Assembly: GCF_014645835.1 (NCBI RefSeq)
Contig: NZ_BMMM01000017.1
Location: 110,081-174,080, forward strand
Direction: 5' to 3'
Length of the DNA stretch: 64,000 nt
Source: Streptomyces albiflavescens
GTDB lineage: Bacteria > Actinomycetota > Actinomycetes > Streptomycetales > Streptomycetaceae
In this document: positions 8,408 through 15,859 of the stretch, in pieces
Numbering within the stretch: the stretch's first letter is position 1
Layout: each line of letters opens with the position of its first letter
Program-made: the position numbers and the translations under genes
Notes under the pieces: generated by a model
Seen by the model: only the letters and a program-made list of their open reading frames with translations
What the model was told of the DNA's origin: nothing
Database searches by the model: none

Positions 8408-9079
8408 ATGTCGCGTAGGAGAACTCTCAGCACCAAGAAGAAGCTGGCACTGCTGGTCAGCGCCGCAGCCGTGGCCGGAGGTGGGGCCTTCGCCCTGGCC
8501 GCCACCTCGAACGCGGCGTCGGTGCAGAACGCGCAGACCTCGACGGTCTGCAAGGGCCTTGCCACCGCGCTCGGCAACAACCAGAAATTCATCGACGGCC
8601 AACGGGCCAACCCCGACGCACAGTCGGCGGCCCGGATCACCAACCGCGAGGCCGTCATCGCGCAGATCAAGGTCCAGCAGGAGGCATCGGGCTGCACGGT
8701 CGGGGAGTCGGCTCAGGACTCCCAGGCCGGTGCGCAGCCCGCGCAGTCCGCTCCGGCAGCGTCGGCTCCGGCGCAGTCCGCGCCCGCGCAGAGCGCACCC
8801 GCGGACAATGCCGGTGGCGGCGCAGCCACCGGTCAGCAGGTCTGTGCCGGTTCGACCGTCACGCTCTCCGGTGAGGGCGGCGCCCCGGCGGCGTCCAGCA
8901 ACCAGTTCCCGGCCGGCACGAAACTCAAGGTCACGAACCTGGACAACAACAAGTCCACGACCGTGGAGGTCACCTCGGTGTCCGGCAGCTGCGTCCTGCT
9001 GAACAACGCGGCGTTCGAACAGGTCCGGGAGCCCGGCAAGTTCCTGATCCGCAAGGCCCGTATCGAGAAGGTGGGGTGA
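8408..9079 (+). CDS. secreted protein with C-terminal RlpA-like double-psi beta-barrel
   Basis: A 223-aa exported protein. Residues 1-37 form a signal peptide (RRRTLSTKKK, then a hydrophobic core ending near SNAAS). A helical region with two Cys follows, then a low-complexity Ala/Gln/Ser/Pro linker (about residues 105-140). The C-terminus (FPAGTKLKVTNLDNNKSTTV and on to FLIRKARIEKVG) matches the RlpA/expansin-like barrel, a fold often bound to cell-wall glycans. The ATG at 8408 has AGGAGG five bases upstream. A cell-wall role is likely; an enzymatic activity is not shown. Confidence 0.75.
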   Translation: MSRRRTLSTKKKLALLVSAAAVAGGGAFALAATSNAASVQNAQTSTVCKGLATALGNNQKFIDGQRANPDAQSAARITNREAVIAQIKVQQEASGCTVGESAQDSQAGAQPAQSAPAASAPAQSAPAQSAPADNAGGGAATGQQVCAGSTVTLSGEGGAPAASSNQFPAGTKLKVTNLDNNKSTTVEVTSVSGSCVLLNNAAFEQVREPGKFLIRKARIEKVG

Positions 9080-9313
9080 CATCCGGCAGTCCGGACACCC
9101 GTCGTCGGCCCTGTTGCTCCCCGCCTGGAGCAACAGGGCCGACGCATGAGAATTCGCCCATAGCGCGCTCACTCCCCTCGCATACAAGCCGTCGCTCGGC
9201 AAAGGCAGCGGGACCGACGGGATCGGCCGGGCCGCCGATCGCGGTCGCGGTCGCTCCCGCGCAAGCACGCCCGCCGGGAAAGGGACGCGTGAGAACGCGC
9301 ACACACAGCCCAG

Positions 9314-9351
9314 GTAACACGGGGTTCACACACGGGCAATGATCGGGAAAT
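9314..9351 (+). promoter_or_regulatory. GlnR operator upstream of glnII
   Basis: Four 5-bp half sites spaced by exactly 6 bp: GTAAC (9314), TTCAC (9325), GCAAT (9336) and GAAAT (9347). This fits the a-site/b-site pattern (gTnAc-n6-GaAAc, twice) known for the nitrogen regulator GlnR in Streptomyces. glnII is an established GlnR target there. The site lies about 105 bp before the glnII start. Confidence 0.8.
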
Positions 9352-9453
9352 CGCCTGTTGGCAGGCTGCCGGGCATCCCCAGCGGCGCCCCAGTGCCGCA
9401 GCGCCGCAGCACCCGCAAGTGCGACTCGAGACCCACCCCGAAGGATGTGGCCC

Positions 9454-10482
9454 GTGAGCTTCAAGGCTGAGTACATCTGGATCGACGGCACCGAGCCGAC
9501 GGCCAAGCTCCGTTCCAAGACGAAGATACTGGCCGACGACGCCAAGGGTGCCGAGCTGCCGATCTGGGGCTTCGACGGGTCCTCCACGAACCAGGCCGAG
9601 GGGCACGCCTCGGACCGCGTACTCAAGCCCGTGGCCAGCTTCCCGGACCCGATCCGCGGCGGCGACGACATCCTCGTCATGTGCGAGGTCCTCAACATCG
9701 ACATGACGCCGCACGAGTCCAACACCCGTGCCGCGCTGGCCGAGGTCGCGGAGAGGTTCGCCGCGCAGGAGTCGATCTTCGGCATCGAGCAGGAGTACAC
9801 CTTCTTCAAGGGTTCGCGCCCGCTCGGCTTCCCCGAGGGCGGCTTCCCGGCCGCGCAGGGCGGCTACTACTGCGGTGTCGGCGCGGACGAGATCTTCGGC
9901 CGTGACGTCGTCGAGGCGCACCTGGAGAACTGCCTCAAGGCGGGTCTGGGCATCTCCGGCATCAACGCCGAGGTCATGCCCGGCCAGTGGGAGTTCCAGG
10001 TCGGCCCGCTGGCGCCGCTGGAGGTCTCGGACCAGCTGTGGGTCGCCCGCTGGCTGCTCTACCGCACCGCCGAGGACTTCGGCGTCTCCGCGACGCTGGA
10101 CCCGAAGCCGGTGAAGGGCGACTGGAACGGCGCGGGCGCGCACACCAACTTCTCCACCAAGGCGATGCGCGAGGGCTACGACGCGATCATCACCGCGTGC
10201 GAGTCGCTCGGCGAGGGCTCCAAGCCGATGGACCACGTCAAGAACTACGGCGCCGGCATCGACGACCGTCTGACGGGCCTGCACGAGACCGCCCCGTGGA
10301 ACGAGTACAGCTACGGCGTCTCCAACCGCGGCGCCTCGGTCCGTATCCCGTGGCAGGTCGAGAAGGACGGCAAGGGCTACATCGAGGACCGCCGCCCCAA
10401 CGCCAACGTCGACCCGTACGTGGTGACGCGTCTGATCGTCGACACCTGCTGCACCGCCCTGGAGAAGGCCGGCCAGGTCTGA
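9454..10482 (+). CDS. glnII: glutamine synthetase type II
   Basis: Cytoplasmic, ATP-dependent, eukaryote-type glutamine synthetase making glutamine from glutamate and ammonium. It is 342 aa, the usual GSII length. The N-terminus SFKAEYIWIDGTEPTAKLRS, GIEQEYTFFKG (glutamate/metal site), PGQWEFQVGP and the ATP-site GAGAHTNFSTKAM are all present. I chose GTG 9454 because AAGGA lies 8 bp upstream; ATG 9445 overlaps that site. A GlnR operator upstream predicts induction under nitrogen limitation. A strong terminator follows. Unlike GSI, this form is not adenylylated by the GlnE enzyme encoded about 38 kb away. Confidence 0.97.
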   Translation: MSFKAEYIWIDGTEPTAKLRSKTKILADDAKGAELPIWGFDGSSTNQAEGHASDRVLKPVASFPDPIRGGDDILVMCEVLNIDMTPHESNTRAALAEVAERFAAQESIFGIEQEYTFFKGSRPLGFPEGGFPAAQGGYYCGVGADEIFGRDVVEAHLENCLKAGLGISGINAEVMPGQWEFQVGPLAPLEVSDQLWVARWLLYRTAEDFGVSATLDPKPVKGDWNGAGAHTNFSTKAMREGYDAIITACESLGEGSKPMDHVKNYGAGIDDRLTGLHETAPWNEYSYGVSNRGASVRIPWQVEKDGKGYIEDRRPNANVDPYVVTRLIVDTCCTALEKAGQV

Positions 10483-10496
10483 TCCGTCCTGCCTGA

Positions 10497-10535
10497 GCGA
10501 GAGGGCGTCCACCGTCGCGGTGGGCGCCCTCTCGC
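10497..10535 (+). terminator. glnII terminator
   Basis: A GC-rich hairpin with an 18-bp stem (GCGAGAGGGCGTCCACCG paired with CGGTGGGCGCCCTCTCGC, one G-T mismatch) and a TCG loop, 14 bp after the glnII stop. It lacks a long T-tract, which is usual in Streptomyces. Confidence 0.85.
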
Positions 10536-10565
10536 GTTGTCAGTGGCGCGTGCCATGGTTGGCCC

Positions 10566-11486
10566 ATGGAGATCGACGAGTCCCTCGCCATCAAGGTCGA
10601 GACGGAGAACTGGCAGACGCACGCGCGGATTTCGGCTGCGCGGCTGCGGGTGCTGGTGGAGCGGATCGGGGACACCGGTGACCGCTATCTCGTCATCCAG
10701 CGGATACCGGACATCCCGGACGTGTTCGCGCAGGTGTGGCACGAGGAGGGCCGGGACTACCGCCTGGAGCACCGGCTCGGCGAGGACGAGTTCTTCGGTA
10801 CGAACCTCGCGGACCCCGACCGGGTGGCGGACCTCCTGACGGGCTGGGCGCGGCAGGAGGCCGGCTGGGACACGGGCGTCGCGTGGGAGCCGGTCGACCT
10901 GGGGCCCCGGGAGGAGGTTCCCGAGCTGCCGGACGAGGTGCGGCAGAAGGTCGAGGAGCGCGTGCGGACGCGCCTGCGCTGTGGCTACGACAGCCGGAAG
11001 GTGCTGGCCGAGATCGCCGAGGACTATCTGGTCGATGGCGACGACCGGCCGGTGTCGCGCGCTCAGGCGTCGCGGCTGGTGGACCGGTTGTGGCTCGACC
11101 GGCTGGCTGAGCAGGAGAGCTGGGCGGGCGTCACCGATCCGGAGCGGATCACGCGCGCCTTCGAGGCGCTGGAGGCGAGCGGCATCACGGCCCGGGAGAA
11201 CTTCACGTGCTGCCGGGGGTGCGGCCTGACGGAGATAGGCGCGGAGCGGGAGGACGCCCGCGGCTTCGTCTTCTTCCACCAGCAGGTCACCGAGCACGCC
11301 GCCGACGGGTACGGACTCGCCCTCCACTACGGCGGGTTCGACGACTCGGCTCGGACCACGACGGCCGTCGGCCACGAGATCGTCACCGCGCTCACCGCCG
11401 CCGGGCTGTCCACGGAGTGGGACGGGAATCCGGACAAGGCGATCGAGGTCACCTCGCTGACCTGGCGCAAACGGCTGGAGGGGTGA
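10566..11486 (+). CDS. DUF6891 domain protein
   Basis: A 306-aa soluble protein. The C-terminal half (from about residue 135) matches DUF6891, with the Cys cluster FTCCRGCGLTEIG near residue 220 and the HYGGFDDSARTTTAVGHEIV stretch. The N-terminal 120 residues form a separate beta-rich region (AQVWHEEGRDYRLEHR) resembling immunity or SUKH-like small domains, though I cannot assign it. ATG 10566 is the first plausible start. It begins 30 bp after the glnII terminator and is probably transcribed alone. Function unknown. Confidence 0.7.
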   Translation: MEIDESLAIKVETENWQTHARISAARLRVLVERIGDTGDRYLVIQRIPDIPDVFAQVWHEEGRDYRLEHRLGEDEFFGTNLADPDRVADLLTGWARQEAGWDTGVAWEPVDLGPREEVPELPDEVRQKVEERVRTRLRCGYDSRKVLAEIAEDYLVDGDDRPVSRAQASRLVDRLWLDRLAEQESWAGVTDPERITRAFEALEASGITARENFTCCRGCGLTEIGAEREDARGFVFFHQQVTEHAADGYGLALHYGGFDDSARTTTAVGHEIVTALTAAGLSTEWDGNPDKAIEVTSLTWRKRLEG

Positions 11487-11574
11487 GGTGCGCAGCGTCA
11501 AGTTCCCGCCAAGGGAGCGTCCGACCCGTGAGAGGAGTCTCCTGCCCGGCTCCGGCTTCTGCTTCAATGGGGCC

Positions 11575-11809
11575 ATGGCCAGCTTTCAGAAGTACACCGC
11601 GACGGGTCGCCATGACCTCGAGCCTTTCTGGCCTTCCCGTCAGCACCACGACTTCGACCGGGTGTGTTGCCGCGCGATGAACGCGCCGGCCCTCTAAAGC
11701 CGTACACCCCGGCCTTCGGCCAGCGCGCACGACGTACGTCCTCGACGGCCCCGACCACGAACTCGCGGTCGTCGACCTTCCCGACGAACTTCTCGCGCGA
11801 AAGAGCTGA
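11575..11809 (+). pseudogene. small gene split by a stop; whole only with a +1 shift at CTC-TAA-A
   Basis: The first part (11575-11697) encodes 40 aa, MASFQKYTATGRHDLEPFWP to RAMNAPAL, then TAA. Skipping one T at 11695 changes CTC TAA A to CTC AAA and opens a second part that runs to TGA at 11807-11809 (KAVHPGLRPARTTYVLDGPD to DELLARKS). Both parts show strong Streptomyces codon bias. The second part has no ATG, GTG or TTG start of its own, because a TGA at 11678 closes that frame upstream. So this is either a recently frameshifted gene, a sequence error, or a programmed +1 frameshift like that in prfB. The product would be about 77 aa. It ends 6 bp before the winged-helix gene. Confidence 0.6.
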
Positions 11810-11815
11810 CCTCTC

Positions 11816-12394
11816 ATGGCGACCACTCGTTCCTTCTCCTCCGTCGCGACTGCTCCTACCCCGTCCGCTTCACCGTTCCGGCATCGGCTCCGCGCCGTCG
11901 ACCGGGACGAGGTGGTGGATGTCGCCGACTTCCTGCCGCCGGGGGCCACCTGGCTGCCCGCTCCCCAGCACGCCCTGCCCGTACTGCCGGGGCAGCCGCC
12001 GATGATCGGCTACCTGGTCCTCGTACCGGCCGACCAGCAGCCCGTGCTGCCGGTCGCCGTGCCGGACCGGCCAGAGCCGTCGGCGGCCGCCGACGGTGCC
12101 GACCCGCTCGTCCGCATCGACGCGGTGCAGCGCACCGCCGAGGTGGACGGACGGCCGCTCGACCTCACCTACCTGGAGTTCGAGCTGCTCGCGCATCTCG
12201 TCGCCCACCCGAACCGGGTGCACACCCGCGACCAGCTGGTCACCACGGTGTGGGGCTACGGGCACGTGGGCGACGGGCGGACCGTCGACGTGCACGTGGC
12301 GCGGCTGCGGCGCAAGCTCGGGGGGCAGCACCGGGGGGCGATCCAGACCGTGCGGCGGGTCGGCTACAAGTACGCGCCGCCGACGGCGCGTTGA
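11816..12394 (+). CDS. winged-helix DNA-binding regulator (OmpR-type effector domain only)
   Basis: A 192-aa protein whose C-terminal half (about residues 95-190) is a Trans_reg_C winged helix: LDLTYLEFELLAHLVAHPNR, VWGYGHVGDGRTVDVHVARL and VRRVGYKYAPP are the classic OmpR-family DNA-binding elements. There is no receiver domain; the N-terminal half is Pro-rich with a short beta-like segment (MIGYLVLVPADQQPVLPVAV). So it is not a phosphorylation-dependent response regulator. The start lies 6 bp after the split small gene, suggesting coupling. Targets unknown. Confidence 0.82.
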   Translation: MATTRSFSSVATAPTPSASPFRHRLRAVDRDEVVDVADFLPPGATWLPAPQHALPVLPGQPPMIGYLVLVPADQQPVLPVAVPDRPEPSAAADGADPLVRIDAVQRTAEVDGRPLDLTYLEFELLAHLVAHPNRVHTRDQLVTTVWGYGHVGDGRTVDVHVARLRRKLGGQHRGAIQTVRRVGYKYAPPTAR

Positions 12395-12469
12395 CCGTGA
12401 GCCGCGGCTGAGGGCCTCTCGCGGCGGATCTTCTGTCAGCAGATCACGCTTCCGTCCGCTGGGGCACCC

Positions 12470-13483
12470 ATGCAGAGTCGTCGTATGACACGGAGACTTC
12501 TGATGCTGGGCGGTACGGAGTTCGTGGGGCGGGCCGTCGTGGAGGCGGCGCTCGGCCGCGGCTGGGAGGTGACCGTCTTCCACCGGGGGCGACATGAACC
12601 CCCGTGCGGGGTGCGGTCGTTGCTGGGTGACCGCACCGCGCCCGGCGGGCTCGCGGCGCTTGCCGAAGGCGAGTGGGATGCCGTCGTCGACACCTGGTCG
12701 GCGGCGCCGCGGGCGGTCCGGGACACCGCGCGGCTGCTGTCCGGCCGGGTTTCTCAGTACGTGTATGTGTCGAGCTGTTCCGTGTACGCGTGGGCGCCGG
12801 CCGCCGGATACACCGAGGACGCGCCCCTCGTGGAGGGGGCGGCCGCGGATGCGGAGCAGACCGACTACGCGCGGGACAAGCGGGGCGGGGAGCTGGCCGT
12901 GCTCGACACCTTCGGCGCGGAGTGCTCGCTGCTGGTGCGGTCCGGGTTGATCCTCGGGCCGTACGAGAACATCGGGCGGCTGCCGTGGTGGCTGAACCGG
13001 ATCGCGCGGGGTGGTCCCGTGCTCGCGCCCGGGCCGCGTGATCTGCCGCTCCAGTACGTCGATGTCCGTGATCTCTCCGAGTGGATTCTCGGGGCCGTGG
13101 AGACGGGGCTGGGCGGGGCGTACAACCTCGTCGGTCCGCGGGGACATACGACGATGGGGGGTCTCCTCGACGCGTGTGTTCGGGCCACGGGGGCCCAGGT
13201 GGAGCTCCGGTGGACCGATCCCGACGTCGTGCTCGACGCGGGGATCGAGCCGTGGACCCAGCTGCCGGTGTGGGTGCCGGCCGGGAGTGATCTCCATGCC
13301 GCCCTCCACGCGGCGGATGTCTCCCGCGCGATCGGCGCCGGGCTCCGATGTCGGCCTGTCTCGGAGACCGTCGCCGATACGTGGAGCTGGCTCCGGAGCC
13401 TTGGCGGGGTGGCGCCGCGGCGTCCCGATCGGCCCGCGGTGGGGCTGGACCCCGCGGTGGAGGCGAAGGTACTCGGGGCGTGA
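12470..13483 (+). CDS. NAD-dependent epimerase/dehydratase (extended SDR)
   Basis: A 337-aa Rossmann enzyme of the atypical/extended SDR type. The nucleotide-binding GGTEFVGRAVV is near the N-terminus (about residues 14-24). YVYVSSCSVYAW provides the Ser region, followed by DYARDKRGGEL, which holds the Y-x3-K-like catalytic pair. QYVDVRDLSEWI is a conserved late motif. The substrate is probably a nucleotide sugar or related isoprenoid, unknown here. Starts at ATG 12470 or 12485 are both possible, and the second is closer to family length. It stands alone, followed by a dispersed repeat. Confidence 0.82.
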   Translation: MQSRRMTRRLLMLGGTEFVGRAVVEAALGRGWEVTVFHRGRHEPPCGVRSLLGDRTAPGGLAALAEGEWDAVVDTWSAAPRAVRDTARLLSGRVSQYVYVSSCSVYAWAPAAGYTEDAPLVEGAAADAEQTDYARDKRGGELAVLDTFGAECSLLVRSGLILGPYENIGRLPWWLNRIARGGPVLAPGPRDLPLQYVDVRDLSEWILGAVETGLGGAYNLVGPRGHTTMGGLLDACVRATGAQVELRWTDPDVVLDAGIEPWTQLPVWVPAGSDLHAALHAADVSRAIGAGLRCRPVSETVADTWSWLRSLGGVAPRRPDRPAVGLDPAVEAKVLGA

Positions 13484-13492
13484 GCAGGGGTT

Positions 13493-13632
13493 TTCGCCCC
13501 CTCCGCCCCTACCCGTCCCGCACCTGGGGGCTGCGCCCCCAGACCCCCGCCAAAAGATTGCGCAGTTCCCCGCGCCTCTAAAAGGGGCGTGGGGAACTGC
13601 GGGTACGGGACGGGTAGGGGCGGAGGGGCGAA
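13493..13632. repeat. dispersed inverted-repeat element, copy 2
   Basis: A 140-bp copy of the element at 7296-7415: left arm CCCCCTCCGCCCCTACCCGT, right arm its complement, central GGGGGCTGCGCCCCC palindrome and the GCGCAGTTCCCCGCG block. Copy 2 has an extra inner inverted repeat (CAGTTCCCCGCGCCTCT/AAAAGGGGCGTGGGGAACTG) that copy 1 has partly lost. It lies between the epimerase and the histidine kinase. Confidence 0.85.
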
Positions 13633-13734
13633 CAAGACTCGCCGGACCGGCAGTCGGAGGTGTTGTTGGCACCACCTTCCGCCGGGGTGACCGGCCCAGT
13701 GACCCGGGCAGGCGGGTCGGTGAGACTGAGGGGT

Positions 13735-15006
13735 ATGGAGACGGAGAGCGGTGGGGTTCGGCGGCGAGGGCGGGAGGCCGTCGTGGCCGGGGTGCGGGGG
13801 CTCGGGCTCGCCGTGCTGGGGCTGGCCGGGTCGATCACCCTGTTCGTGCTGGCCGTCGTGTCGATCGCCCTTGTGCCGCTCGGCGCGGGGATCGTCACGA
13901 CCCCCTGGGTGCTGAATGGTGTGCGGGCCTTCGCGAACGCGCGGCGGATTGTCGCCGCGCAGTGGTGTGGGGTGAGGATTCCGGCCGTGTACCGGCCGGT
14001 CCCCGAGGGCGCCAACCCCTGGACGCGGTGTTTCGGGATGCTCTCGGACCCCGCCACCTGGCGGGACCTGGGCTGGCTGCTGGTCGACATGACCGCCGGT
14101 TTCGTCACCGCGGTGCTGCCCGCCGCGCTGGTCTTCTACCCGGTGGAGGGATTCGCGCTCGCCCTGGGCCTGTGGCGGGTCTTCACGGACGGCACGTATG
14201 TCGGGTGGTGGTACGGCTTCGTCCCGGTCTCGGGGCAGGGTTCCGCCCTCCTCGCGGGCGCCCTCGGCGCCGTACTCCTCGTCGGCGCCTACCACCTCTC
14301 CCCGGCCCTGCTGCGTCTGCACTTCCTGCTCACCCGCTCGGTGCTCGCCTCCGGGCAGGGCGAACTCGCCGAACGGGTACGCGTGCTGACGGAGACCCGG
14401 CGCGACGCCGTCGACACCTCGGCGGCCGAACTGCGGCGCATCGAGCGGGACTTGCACGACGGCGCGCAGGCGCGGCTCGTCGCGATGGGCATGGATCTCG
14501 GGACCGTCGAGGCGTTGATCGAGAAGGACCCGGCGAAGGCGAAGGAGCTGCTCGCCCAGGCCCGGCAGTCCTCCGCCGACGCGCTCACCGAGCTGCGCGA
14601 TCTCGTCCGGGGCATCCATCCGCCCGTGCTCGCGGAGCGCGGACTCGGCGATGCCGTACGGGCGTTGGCGCTGCGGCTGCCCCTCGCGACCGAGGTGGAC
14701 GTCAGCCTCCACGGCCGAGCCGAGGCGCCCGTCGAGTCCGCCGCGTACTTCGCCGTCAGTGAGGTGCTGACCAACGCGGTCAAGCACTCCGGCGCCGACC
14801 GCGTCTGGGTCGATGTGCACCACGCGGACGGCATGCTGCGTATCGCGGTCACCGACAACGGCAAGGGCGGCACGCGGATCGGCGCGGGCTCGGGCCTGGC
14901 CGGAATCGAGCGGCGACTCGGTACATTCGACGGCGTCCTGGCCGTCAGCAGCCCCGCGGGCGGTCCCACCATGGTCACCATGGAGATCCCTTGCGTGTTG
15001 TCCTAG
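13735..15006 (+). CDS. sensor histidine kinase (NarL-type, HisKA_3)
   Basis: A 423-aa membrane sensor kinase. An N-terminal Sensor-type membrane domain has hydrophobic segments near residues 15-60, 110-145 and 165-190. The dimerisation/phosphoacceptor helix ELRRIERDLHDGAQARLVAM places the phosphorylated His at about H241. The ATP lid follows (SEVLTNAVKHSGA as N-box, VTDNGKGG as G1, GSGLAGIERRL as G2). ATG 13735 is preceded directly by GAGGGGT; GTG 13720 is an alternative. The response regulator gene overlaps its end by 16 bp. The stimulus is unknown. Confidence 0.9.
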   Translation: METESGGVRRRGREAVVAGVRGLGLAVLGLAGSITLFVLAVVSIALVPLGAGIVTTPWVLNGVRAFANARRIVAAQWCGVRIPAVYRPVPEGANPWTRCFGMLSDPATWRDLGWLLVDMTAGFVTAVLPAALVFYPVEGFALALGLWRVFTDGTYVGWWYGFVPVSGQGSALLAGALGAVLLVGAYHLSPALLRLHFLLTRSVLASGQGELAERVRVLTETRRDAVDTSAAELRRIERDLHDGAQARLVAMGMDLGTVEALIEKDPAKAKELLAQARQSSADALTELRDLVRGIHPPVLAERGLGDAVRALALRLPLATEVDVSLHGRAEAPVESAAYFAVSEVLTNAVKHSGADRVWVDVHHADGMLRIAVTDNGKGGTRIGAGSGLAGIERRLGTFDGVLAVSSPAGGPTMVTMEIPCVLS

Positions 15007-15647
15007 CCGAAGACCTGTTCCTGCTGCGCGACGGACTGGTCCGGATGCTCCAGGCGTACGACTTCGAGATCGCCGCGGCCGTCGAGAGCGGGCCCGAACT
15101 CAGCCGGGCGCTGGCCGAGTTGGAGCCGGACGTGGCCGTGGTCGACGTACGGCTGCCGCCCTCGCACACGGACGAGGGACTGCAGTGCGCGCTGGAGGCC
15201 CGGCGCAACCGGCCCGGGCTGCCGGTGCTCGTGCTGTCGCAGCACGTGGAGCAGTTGTACGCGCGAGAGCTGCTCGCCGACGGCACGGGCGGGGTCGGCT
15301 ATCTGCTCAAGGACCGGGTGTTCGACGCGGAGCAGTTCATCGACGCGGTGCGACGGGTCGCGGCGGGCGGTACGGCGATGGACCCGCAGGTCATCCAGCA
15401 GCTGCTGTCGCGGCGCTCCACCGTCGACCAGCCGCTCGGGCGGCTCACCCCGCGCGAGCTCGAGGTGCTCGAACTGATGGCGCAGGGACGGTCGAACGTG
15501 GCGATCGCCGCCCAACTCGTGGTCACGGAGCGGGCGATCGCGAAGCACACCTCCAACATCTTCGCCAAGCTGGGCCTGGAGGTCTCGGACGACGACAACC
15601 GACGCGTCCTCGCGGTGCTCGCCTATTTGGATCAGGACGCCCGCTGA
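14991..15647 (+). CDS. LuxR/NarL-family response regulator
   Basis: A 218-aa response regulator. The receiver has the acidic pocket E7/D8 (LAEDLF), phosphoacceptor D52 (VVDVRLPP) and Lys in LLKDRVF. The C-terminal LuxR helix-turn-helix (about 148-205) reads LTPRELEVLELMAQGRSNVA, then ERAIAKHTSNIFAKLGL. The start is a TTG at 14991, with GGAG a few bases upstream. No ATG or GTG alternative is in frame nearby. The gene overlaps the kinase by 16 bp, so the two are coupled and form a cognate pair. Confidence 0.9.
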   Translation: MRVVLAEDLFLLRDGLVRMLQAYDFEIAAAVESGPELSRALAELEPDVAVVDVRLPPSHTDEGLQCALEARRNRPGLPVLVLSQHVEQLYARELLADGTGGVGYLLKDRVFDAEQFIDAVRRVAAGGTAMDPQVIQQLLSRRSTVDQPLGRLTPRELEVLELMAQGRSNVAIAAQLVVTERAIAKHTSNIFAKLGLEVSDDDNRRVLAVLAYLDQDAR

Positions 15648-15859
15648 ATTTCAGTCAAAAAGCGTCGCCAAACCTGAATTGGAAGATCAACTCCCGGAGA
15701 AACGCGGGCTTCTGGGCCCATTGTGTCGGAATTGACCTCATGAACTTCTAAGTTTTTCCGAGGTTTCTGAACACCTCACGCGCCCCGTGCGTATGGAATG
15801 GCGCCGCTTCACTCCTGTCGGGCGCCTCGATGCCCCCGCAAGGAAGTCAGAGGAGTTCC
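15648..15859 (+). other. AT-richer leader/promoter region of the DUF1996 gene
   Basis: About 210 bp with clearly lower GC than the surroundings. It includes a short palindrome AACTTCTAAGTT at 15744-15755 and a TTTTT run. It probably holds the promoter of the secreted DUF1996 gene. I see no open frame or known RNA family. Confidence 0.4.
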
